DNA of 64,000 bases, from NCBI GenBank assembly GCA_914767715.1, contig OU612071.1, positions 8,045,493-8,109,492 of the forward strand. The letters run 5' to 3'. Every line of letters starts with the position of its first letter. Position 1 is the first letter of the stretch. Both the position numbers and the translations under genes were made by a program. Positions 1-10,865 of the stretch are shown in pieces. Under the pieces are notes generated by a model. It was given only the letters and a program-made list of their open reading frames with translations, was not told where the DNA came from and searched no databases. The DNA comes from Membranipora membranacea. Taxonomy: Eukaryota; Bryozoa; Gymnolaemata; Cheilostomatida; Membraniporidae.

Positions 1-335
1 TCAAAAAATAGATTTGCTTCTAACCTACCTCATAAGGTGAAGCAACTCCTGCTCATTTCAAATCTGAAATCCGTTTAGCTCTGAGGGTCTTTGTTCTCAG
101 TCAGCATCCGTCTTAACGAGGCTCACTTTTGCTCTAAAAAAACATGCCAAGCGGCGGCAATAAAAAATTAAAAGTTTGTCGCAATCATATCAAACTCAGA
201 CCAGTTCAAGCCCTTATATACCTCATTCAAAATCCAGAATATGTAGATTCTCGGATAGCCTGGTGGCTTGTAACGCTGACTTGAAATTTACAAAAATATA
301 CCAAGGGAGGGTATCACGCTTTTTTTCCGCTCGGA

Positions 336-670
336 TCAAAAAATAGATTTGCTTCTAACCTACCTCATAAGGTGAAGCAACTCCTGCTCATTTCAAATCT
401 GAAATCCGTTTAGCTCTGAGGGTCTTTGTTCTCAGTCAGCATCCGTCTTAACGAGGCTCACTTTTGCTCTAAAAAAACATGCCAAACGGCGGCAATAAAA
501 AATTAAAAGTTTGTCGCAATCATATCAAACTCAGACCAGTTCAAGCCCTTATATACCTCATTCAAAATCCAGAATATGGAGATTCTCGGATAGCCTGGTG
601 GCTTGTAACGCTGACTTGAAATTTACAAAAATATACCAAGGGAGGGTATCACGCTTTTTTTCCGCTCGGA
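336..670 (+). repeat. reference satellite unit (type Q)
   Basis: Representative 335-bp unit; 134 of 335 bases are G or C and there are 11 CpG. Landmarks: A-run at 338-343; a 4-bp stem ACCT/AGGT around CATA at 363-374; the first diagnostic site at 404; CTGAG (416-420) facing CTCAG (431-435); the second diagnostic site at 441; CAAAC (483-487), GTTTG (509-513) and CAAAC (526-530), which can pair in either direction; the third diagnostic site at 579; AGCC/GGCT hairpin at 592-603; the fourth diagnostic site at 624; and a T7 run at 655-661. One GATC site occurs near the unit border. A 46-codon open frame in every ordinary unit ends in TGA and is treated as noncoding. Confidence 0.95.
539..547 (+). 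promoter_or_regulatory. B-box-like motif in each satellite unit (speculative)
   Basis: GTTCAAGCC fits the RNA polymerase III B-box core GWTCRANNC. It sits in every unit I read, here shown in the unit at 336. An imperfect A-box-like stretch TAGCTCTGAGGG lies 128 bp upstream (411-422), and a T7 run that could stop Pol III lies at 655-661. The A-to-B spacing is longer than usual for tRNA genes or SINEs, and a degenerate 9-base match is expected by chance fairly often. Reported as a possibility, not as a promoter. Confidence 0.15.
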
Positions 671-2010
671 TCAAAAAATAGATTTGCTTCTAACCTACCT
701 CATAAGGTGAAGCAACTCCTGCTCATTTCAAATCTGAATTCCGTTTAGCTCTGAGGGTCTTTGTTCTCAGTCAGCGTCCGTCTTAACGAGGCTCACTTTT
801 GCTCTAAAAAAACATGCCAAACGGCGGCAATAAAAAATTAAAAGTTTGTCGCAATCATATCAAACTCAGACCAGTTCAAGCCCTTATATACCTCATTCAA
901 AATCCAGAATATGTAGATTCTCGGATAGCCTGGTGGCTTGTAACGCTGACTTGAAATTCACAAAAATATACCAAGGGAGGGTATCGCGCTTTTTTTCCGC
1001 TCGGATCAAAAAATAGATTTGCTTCTAACCTACCTCATAAGGTGAAGCAACTCCTGCTCATTTCAAATCTGAAATCCGTTTAGCTCTGAGGGTCTTTGTT
1101 CTCAGTCAGCATCCGTCTTAACGAGGCTCACTTTTGCTCTAAAAAAACATGCCAAACGGCGGCAATAAAAAATTAAAAGTTTGTCGCAATCATATCAAAC
1201 TCAGACCAGTTCAAGCCCTTATATACCTCATTCAAAATCCAGAATATGGAGATTCTCGGATAGCCTGGTGGCTTGTAACGCTGACTTGAAATTTACAAAA
1301 ATATACCAAGGGAGGGTATCACGCTTTTTTTCCGCTCGGATCAAAAAATAGATTTGCTTCTAACCTACCTCATAAGGTGAAGCAACTCCTGCTCATTTCA
1401 AATCTGAATTCCGTTTAGCTCTGAGGGTCTTTGTTCTCAGTCAGCATCCGTCTTAACGAGGCTCACTTTTGCTCTAAAAAAACATGCCAAACGGCGGCAA
1501 TAAAAAATTAAAAGTTTGTCGCAATCATATAAAACTCAGACCAGTTCAAGCCCTTATATACCTCATTCAAAATCCAGAATATGGAGATTCTTGGATAACC
1601 TGGTGGCTTGTAACGCTGACTTGAAATTTACAAAAATATACCAAGGGAGGGTATCACGCTTTTTTTTCGCTCGGATCAAAAAATAGATTTGCTTTTAACC
1701 TACCTCATGAGGTGAATCAACTCCTGCTCATTTCAAATCTGAAATCCGTTTAGCTCTGAGGGTCTTTGTTCTCAGTCAGCATCCGTCTTAACGAGGCTCA
1801 CTTTTGCTCTAAAAAAACATGCCAAACGGCGGCAATAAAAAATTAAAAGTTTGTCGCAATCATATCAAACTCAGACCAGTTCAAGCCCTTATATACCTCA
1901 TTCAAAATCCAGAATATGGAGATTCTCGGATAGCCTGGTGGCTTGTAACGCTGACTTGAAATTTACAAAAATATACCAAGGGAGGGTATCACGCTTTTTT
2001 TCCGCTCGGA

Positions 2011-5000
2011 TCAAAAAATAGATTTGCTTCTAACCTACCTCATAAGGTGAAGCAACTCCTGCTCATTTCAAATCTGAATTCCGTTTAGCTCTGAGGGTCT
2101 TTGTTCTCAGTCAGCGTCCGTCTTAACGAGGCTCACTTTTGCTCTAAAAAAACATGCCAAACGGCGGCAATAAAAAATTAAAAGTTTGTCGCAATCATAT
2201 CAAACTCAGACCAGTTCAAGCCCTTATATACCTCATTCAAAATCAAGAATATGGAGATTCTCGGATAGCCTGGTGGCTTGTAACGCTGACTTGAAATTTA
2301 CAAAAATATACCAAGGGAGGGTATCACACTTTTTTTCCGCTCGGATCAAAAAATAGATTTGCTTCTAACCTACCTCATAAGGTGAAGCAACTCCTGCTCA
2401 TTTCAAATCTGAATTCCGTTTAGCTCTGAGGGTCTTTGTTCTCAGTCAGCGTCCGTCTTAACGAGGCTCACTTTTGCTCTAAAAAAACATGCCAAACGGC
2501 GGCAATAAAAAATTAAACGTTTGTCGCAATCATATCAAACTCAGACCAGTTCAAGCCCTTATATACCTCATTCAAAATCCAGAATATGTAGATTCTCGGA
2601 TAGCCTGGTGGCTTGTAACGCTGACTTGAAATTCACAAAAATATACCAAGGGAGGGTATCACGCTTTTTTTCCGCTCGGATCAAAAAATAGATTTGCTTC
2701 TAACCTACCTCATAAGGTGAAGCAACTCCTGCTCATTTCAAATCTGAAATCCGTTTAGCTCTGAGGGTCTTTGTTCTCAGTCAGCATCCGTCTTAACGAG
2801 GCTCACTTTTGCTCTAAAAAAACATGCCAAACGGCGGCAATAAAAAATTAAAAGTTTGTCGCAATCATATCAAACTCAGACCAGTTCAAGCCCTTATATA
2901 CCTCATTCAAAATCCAGAATATGTAGATTCTCGGATAGCCTGGTGGCTTGTAACGCTGACTTGAAATTTACAAAAATATACCAAGGGAGGGTATCACGCT
3001 TTTTTTCCGCTCGGATCAAAAAATAGATTTGCTTCTAACCTACCTCATAAGGTGAAGCAACTCCTGCTCATTTCAAATCTGAAATCCGTTTAGCTCTGAG
3101 GGTCTTTGTTCTCAGTCAGCATCCGTCTTAACGAGGCTCACTTTTGCTCTAAAAAAACATGCCAAACGGCGGCAATAAAAAATTAAAAGTTTGTCGCAAT
3201 CATATCAAACTCAGACCAGTTCAAGCCCTTATATACCTCATTCAAAATCCAGAATATGGAGATTCTCGGATAGCCTGGTGGCTTGTAACGCTGACTTGAA
3301 ATTTACAAAAATATACCAAGGGAGGGTATCACGCTTTTTTTCCGCTCGGATCAAAAAATAGATTTGCTTCTAACCTACCTCATAAGGTGAAGCAACTCCT
3401 GCTCATTTCAAATCTGAATTCCGTTTAGCTCTGAGGGTCTTTGTTCTCAGTCAGCGTCCGTCTTAACGAGGCTCACTTTTGCTCTAAAAAAACATGCCAA
3501 ACGGCGGCAATAAAAAATTAAAAGTTTGTCGCAATCATATCAAACTCAGACCAGTTCAAGCCCTTATATACCTCATTCAAAATCCAGAATATGTAGATTC
3601 TCGGATAGCCTGGTGGCTTGTAACGCTGACTTGAAATTCACAAAAATATACCAAGGGAGGGTATCACGCTTTTTTTCCGCTCGGATCAAAAAATAGATTT
3701 GCTTCTAACCTACCTCATAAGGTGAAGCAACTCCTGCTCATTTCAAATCTGAAATCCGTTTAGCTCTGAGGGTCTTTGTTCTCAGTCAGCATCCGTCTTA
3801 AGGAGGCTCACTTTTGCTCTAAAAAAACATGCCAAACGGCGGCAATAAAAAATTAAAAGTTTGTCGCAATCATATCAAACTCAGACCAGTTCAAGCCCTT
3901 ATATACCTCATTCAAAATCCAGAATATGTAGATTCTCGGATAGCCTGGTGGCTTGTAACGCTGACTTGAAATTTACAAAAATATACCAAGGGAGGGTATC
4001 ACGCTTTTTTTCCGCTCGGATCAAAAAATAGATTTGCTTCTAACCTACCTCATAAGGTGAAGCAACTCCTGCTCATTTCAAATCTGAAATCCGTTTAGCT
4101 CTGAGGGTCTTTGTTCTCAGTCAGCATCCGTCTTAACGAGGCTCACTTTTGCTCTAAAAAAACATGCCAAACGGCGGCAATAAAAAATTAAAAGTTTGTC
4201 GCAATCATATCAAACTCAGACCAGTTCAAGCCCTTATATACCTCATTCAAAATCCAGAATATGTAGATTCTCGGATAGCCTGGTGGCTTGTAACGCTGAC
4301 TTGAAATTCACAAAAATATACCAAGGGAGGGTATCACGCTTTTTTTCCGCTCGGATCAAAAAATAGATTTGCTTCTAACCTACCTCATAAGGTGAAGCAA
4401 CTCCTGCTCATTTCAAATCTGAAATCCGTTTAGCTCTGAGGGTCTTTGTTCTCAGTCAGCATCCGTCTTAACGAGGCTCACTTTTGCTCTAAAAAAACAT
4501 GCCAAACGGCGGCAATAAAAAATTAAAAGTTTGTCGCAATCATATCAAACTCAGACCAGTTCAAGCCCTTATATACCTCATTCAAAATCCAGAATATGTA
4601 GATTCTCGGATAGCCTGGTGGCTTGTAACGCTGACTTGAAATTTACAAAAATATACCAAGGGAGGGTATCACGCTTTTTTTCCGCACGGATCAAAAAATA
4701 GATTTGCTTCTAACCTACCTCATAAGGTGAAGCAACTCCTGCTCATTTCAAATCTGAAATCCGTTTAGCTCTGAGGGTCTTTGTTCTCAGTCAGCATCCG
4801 TCTTAACGAGGCTCACTTTTGCTCTAAAAAAACATGCCAAACGGCGGCAATAAAAAATTAAAAGTTTGTCGCAATCATATCAAACTCAGACCAGTTCAAG
4901 CCCTTATATACCTCATTCAAAATCCAGAATATGTAGATTCTCGGATAGCCTGGTGGCTTGTAACGCTGACTTGAAATTTACAAAAATATACCAAGGGAGG

Positions 5001-8000
5001 GTATCACGCTTTTTTTCCGCTCGGATCAAAAAATAGATTTGCTTCTAACCTACCTCATAAGGTGAAGCAACTCCTGCTCATTTCAAATCTGAAATCCGTT
5101 TAGCTCTGAGGGTCTTTGTTCTCAGTCAGCATCCGTCTTAACGAGGCTCACTTTTGCTCTAAAAAAACATGCCAAACGGCGGCAATAAAAAATTAAAAGT
5201 TTGTCGCAATCATATCAAACTCAGACCAGTTCAAGCCCTTATATACCTCATTCAAAATCCAGAATATGGAGATTCTCGGATAGCCTGGTGGCTTGTAACG
5301 CTGACTTGAAATTTACAAAAATATACCAAGGGAGGGTATCACGCTTTTTTTCCGCTCGGATCAAAAAATAGATTTGCTTCTAACCTACCTCATAAGGTGA
5401 AGCAACTCCTGCTCATTTCAAATCTGAATTCCGTTTAGCTCTGAGGGTCTTTGTTCTCAGTCAGCGTCCGTCTTAACGAGGCTCACTTTTGCTCTAAAAA
5501 AACATGCCAAACGGCGGCAATAAAAAATTAAAAGTTTGTCGCAATCATATCAAACTCAGACCAGTTCAAGCCCTTATATACCTCATTCAAAATCCAGAAT
5601 ATGGAGATTCTCGGATAGCCTGGTGGCTTGTAACGCTGACTTGAAATTTACAAAAATATACCAGGGGAGGGTATCACACTTTTTTTCCGCTCGGATCAAA
5701 AAATAGATTTGCTTCTAACCTACCTCATAAGGTGAAGCAACTCCTGCTCATTTCAAATCTGAATTCCGTTTAGCTCTGAGGGTCTTTGTTCTCAGTCAGC
5801 GTCCGTCTTAACGAGGCTCACTTTTGCTCTAAAAAAACATGCCAAACGGCGGCAATAAAAAATTAAACGTTTGTCGCAATCATATCAAACTCAGACCAGT
5901 TCAAGCCCTTATATACCTCATTCAAAATCCAGAATATGTAGATTCTCGGATAGCCTGGTGGCTTGTAACGCTGACTTGAAATTCACAAAAATATACCAAG
6001 GGAGGGTATCACGCTTTTTTTCCGCTCGGATCAAAAAATAGATTTGCTTCTAACCTACCTCATAAGGTGAAGCAACTCCTGCTCATTTCAAATCTGAAAT
6101 CCGTTTAGCTCTGAGGGTCTTTGTTCTCAGTCAGCATCCGTCTTAACGAGGCTCACTTTTGCTCTAAAAAAACATGCCAAACGGCGGCAATAAAAAATTA
6201 AAAGTTTGTCGCAATCATATCAAACTCAGACCAGTTCAAGCCCTTTTATACCTCATTCAAAATCCAGAATATGTAGATTCTCGGATAGCCTGGTGGCTTG
6301 TAACGCTGACTTGAAATTTACAAAAATATACCAAGGGAGGGTATCACGCTTTTTTTCCGCTCGGATCAAAAAATAGATTTGCTTCTAACCTACCTCATAA
6401 GGTGAAGCAACTCCTGCTCATTTCAAATCTGAAATCCGTTTAGCTCTGAGGGTCTTTGTTCTCAGTCAGCATCCGTCTTAACGAGGCTCACTTTTGCTCT
6501 AAAAAAACATGCCAAACGGCGGCAATAAAAAATTAAAAGTTTGTCGCAATCATATCAAACTCAGACCAGTTCAAGCCCTTATATACCTCATTCAAAATCC
6601 AGAATATGGAGATTCTCGGATAGCCTGGTGGCTTGTAACGCTGACTTGAAATTTACAAAAATATACCAAGGGAGGGTATCACGCTTTTTTTCCGCTCGGA
6701 TCAAAAAATAGATTTGCTTCTAACCTACCTCATAAGGTGAAGCAACTCCTGCTCATTTCAAATCTGAATTCCGTTTAGCTCTGAGGGTCTTTGTTCTCAG
6801 TCAGCGTCCGTCTTAACGAGGCTCACTTTTGCTCTAAAAAAACATGCCAAACGGCGGCAATAAAAAATTAAAAGTTTGTCGCAATCATATCAAACTCAGA
6901 CCAGTTCAAGCCCTTATATACCTCATTCAAAATCCAGAATATGTAGATTCTCGGATAGCCTGGTGGCTTGTAACGCTGACTTGAAATTCACAAAAATATA
7001 CCAAGGGAGGGTATCACGCTTTTTTTCCGCTCGGATCAAAAAATAGATTTGCTTCTAACCTACCTCATAAGGTGAAGCAACTCCTGCTCATTTCAAATCT
7101 GAAATCCGTTTAGCTCTGAGGGTCTTTGTTCTCAGTCAGCATCCGTCTTAACGAGGCTCACTTTTGCTCTAAAAAAACATGCCAAACGGCGGCAATAAAA
7201 AATTAAAAGTTTGTCGCAATCATATCAAACTCAGACCAGTTCAAGCCCTTATATACCTCATTCAAAATCAAGAATATGTAGATTCTCGGATAGCCTGGTG
7301 GCTTGTAACGCTGACTTGAAATTTACAAAAATATACCAAGGGAGGGTATCACGCTTTTTTTCCGCTCGGATCAAAAAATAGATTTGCTTCTAACCTACCT
7401 CATAAGGTGAAGCAACTCCTGCTCATTTCAAATCTGAAATCCGTTTAGCTCTGAGGGTCTTTGTTCTCAGTCAGCATCCGTCTTAACGAGGCTCACTTTT
7501 GCTCTAAAAAAACATGCCAAACGGCGGCAATAAAAAATTAAAAGTTTGTCGCAATCATATCAAACTCAGACCAGTTCAAGCCCTTATATACCTCATTCAA
7601 AATCCAGAATATGGAGATTCTCGGATAGCCTGGTGGCTTGTAACGCTGACTTGAAATTTACAAAAATATACCAAGGGAGGGTATCACGCTTTTTTTCCGC
7701 TCGGATCAAAAAATAGATTTGCTTCTAACCTACCTCATAAGGTGAAGCAACTCCTGCTCATTTCAAATCTGAATTCCGTTTAGCTCTGAGGGTCTTTGTT
7801 CTCAGTCAGCATCCGTCTTAACGAGGCTCACTTTTGCTCTAAAAAAACATGCCAAACGGCGGCAATAAAAAATTAAAAGTTTGTCGCAATCATATCAAAC
7901 TCAGACCAGTTCAAGCCCTTATATACCTCATTCAAAATCCAGAATATGTAGATTCTCGGATAGCCTGGTGGCTTGTAACGCTGACTTGAAATTTACAAAA

Positions 8001-10720
8001 ATATACCAAGGGAGGGTATCACGCTTTTTTTCCGCTCGGATCAAAAAATAGATTTGCTTCTAACCTACCTCATAAGGTGAAGCAACTCCTGCTCATTTCA
8101 AATCTGAAATCCGTTTAGCTCTGAGGGTCTTTGTTCTCAGTCAGCATCCGTCTTAACGAGGCTCACTTTTGCTCTAAAAAAACATGCCAAACGGCGGCAA
8201 TAAAAAATTAAAAGTTTGTCGCAATCATATCAAACTCAGACCAGTTCAAGCCCTTATATACCTCATTCAAAATCCAGAATATGGAGATTCTCGGATAGCC
8301 TGGTGGCTTGTAACGCTGACTTGAAATTCACAAAAATATACCAAGGGAGGGTATCACGCTTTTTTTCCGCTCGGATCAAAAATTAGATTTGCTTCTAACC
8401 TACCTCATAAGGTGAAGCAACTCCTGCTCATTTCAAATCTGAATTCCGTTTAGCTCTGAGGGTCTTTGTTCTCAGTCAGCGTCCGTCTTAACGAGGCTCA
8501 CTTTTGCTCTAAAAAAACATGCCAAACGGCGGCAATAAAAAATTAAAAGTTTGTCGCAATCATATCAAACTCAGACCAGTTCAAGCCCTTATATACCTCA
8601 TTCAAAATCCAGAATATGGAGATTCTCGGATAGCCTGGTGGCTTGTAACGCTGACTTGAAATTTACAAAAATATACCAAGGGAGGGTATCACACTTTTTT
8701 TCCGCTCGGATCAATAAATAGATTTGCTTCTAACCTACCTCATAAGGTGAAGCAACTCCTGCTCATTTCAAATCTGAATTCCGTTTAGCTCTGAGGGTCT
8801 TGGTTCTCAGTCAGCGTCCGTCTTAACGAGGCTCACTTTTGCTCTAAAAAAACATGCCAAACGGCGGCAATAAAAAATTAAACGTTTGTCGCAATCATAT
8901 CAAACTCAGACCAGTTCAAGCCCTTATATACCTCATTCAAAATCCAGAATATGTAGATTCTCGGATAGCCTGGTGGCTTGTAACGCTGACTTGAAATTCA
9001 CAAAAATATACCAAGGGAGGGTATCACGCTTTTTTTCCGCTCGGATCAAAAAATAGATTTGCTTCTAACCTACCTCATAAGGTGAAGCAACTCCTGCTCA
9101 TTTCAAATCTGAAATCCGTTTAGCTCTGAGGGTCTTTGTTCTCAGTCAGCATCCGTCTTAACGAGGCTCACTTTTGCTCTAAAAAAACATGCCAAACGGC
9201 GGCAATAAAAAATTAAAAGTTTGTCGCAATCATATCAAACTCAGACCAGTTCAAGCCCTTATATACCTCATTCAAAATCAAGAATATGTAGATTCTCGGA
9301 TAGCCTGGTGGCTTGTAACGCTGACTTGAAATTTACAAAAATATACCAAGGGAGGGTATCACGCTTTTTTTCCGTTCGGATCAAAAAATAGATTTGCTTC
9401 TAACCTACCTCATAAGGTGAAGCAACTCCTGCTCATTTCAAATCTGAAATCCGTTTAGCTCTGAGGGTCTTTGTTCTCAGTCAGCATCCGTCTTAACGAG
9501 GCTCACTTTTGCTCTAAAAAAACATGCCAAACGGCGGCAATAAAAAATTAAAAGTTTGTCGCAATCATATCAAACTCAGACCAGTTCAAGCCCTTATATA
9601 CCTCATTCAAAATCCAGAATATGGAGATTCTCGGATAGCCTGGTGGCTTGTAACGCTGACTTGAAATTTACAAAAATATACCAAGGGAGGGTATCACGCT
9701 TTTTTTCCGCTCGGATCAAAAAATAGATTTGCTTCTAACCTACCTCATAAGGTGAAGCAACTCCTGCTCATTTCAAATCTGAATTCCGTTTAGCTCTGAG
9801 GGTCTTTGTTCTCAGTCAGCGTCCGTCTTAACGAGGCTCACTTTTGCTCTAAAAAAACATGCCAAACGGCGGCAATAAAAAATTAAAAGTTTGTCGCAAT
9901 CATATCAAACTCAGACCAGTTCAAGCCCTTATATACCTCATTCAAAATCCAGAATATGTAGATTCTCGGATAGCCTGGTGGCTTGTAACGCTGACTTGAA
10001 ATTCACAAAAATATACCAAGGGAGGGTATCACGCTTTTTTTCCGCTCGGATCAAAAAATAGATTTGCTTCTAACCTACCTCATAAGGTGAAGCAACTCCT
10101 GCTCATTTCAAATCTGAAATCCGTTTAGCTCTGAGGGTCTTTGTTCTCAGTCAGCATCCGTCTTAACGAGGCTCACTTTTGCTCCAAAAAAACATGCCAA
10201 ACGGCGGCAATAAAAAATTAAAAGTTTGTCGCAATCATATCAAACTCAGACCAGTTCAAGCCCTTATATACCTCATTCAAAATCCAGAATATGTAGATTC
10301 TCGGATAGCCTGGTGGCTTGTAACGCTGACTTGAAATTTACAAAAATATACCAAGGGAGGGTATCACGCTTTTTTTCCGCTCGGATCAAAAAATAGATTT
10401 GCTTCTAACCTACCTCATAAGGTGAAGCAACTCCTGCTCATTTCAAATCTGAAATCCGTTTAGCTCTGAGGGTCTTTGTTCTCAGTCAGCATCCGTCTTA
10501 ACGAGGCTCACTTTTGCTCTAAAAAAACATGCCAAACGGCGGCAATAAAAAATTAAAAGTTTGTCGCAATCATATCAAACTCAGACCAGTTCAAGCCCTT
10601 ATATACCTCATTCAAAATCCAGAATATGTAGATTCTCGGATAGCCTGGTGGCTTGTAACGCTGACTTGAAATTCACAAAAATATACCAAGGGAGGGTATC
10701 ACGCTTTTTTTCCGCTCGGA
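2011..10720 (+). repeat. 9-10-unit higher-order pattern (about 3.0-3.35 kb)
   Basis: A T-type unit with CACACT in place of CACGCT, followed by an R unit with ATTAAACG in place of ATTAAAAG, occurs at units starting 2011/2346, 5361/5696 and 8376/8711. The ACG marker bases at 2518, 5868 and 8883 are 3350 and 3015 bp apart, that is 10 and 9 units. After the first and third of these pairs the order is P-Q-R-P-S-P in both cases. The middle copy runs P-Q-R-P-Q and then irregular units. This marker pair was not seen together elsewhere in the window, so it marks an older, less regular higher-order repeat confined to the left end. Confidence 0.8.
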
Positions 10721-10865
10721 TCAAAAAATAGATTTGCTTCTAACCTACCTCATAAGGTGAAGCAACTCCTGCTCATTTCAAATCTGAAATCCGTTTAGCT
10801 CTGAGGGTCTTTGTTCTCAGTCAGCATCCGTCTTAACGAGGCTCACTTTTGCTCTAAAAAAACAT

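Noticed and set aside
144-284. 46-codon open frame present in every ordinary unit
   Set aside because: Conservation is explained by homogenisation of the whole unit, not by selection on codons. Variants fall without regard to codon position, and there is no ribosome-binding or splice context to support it.
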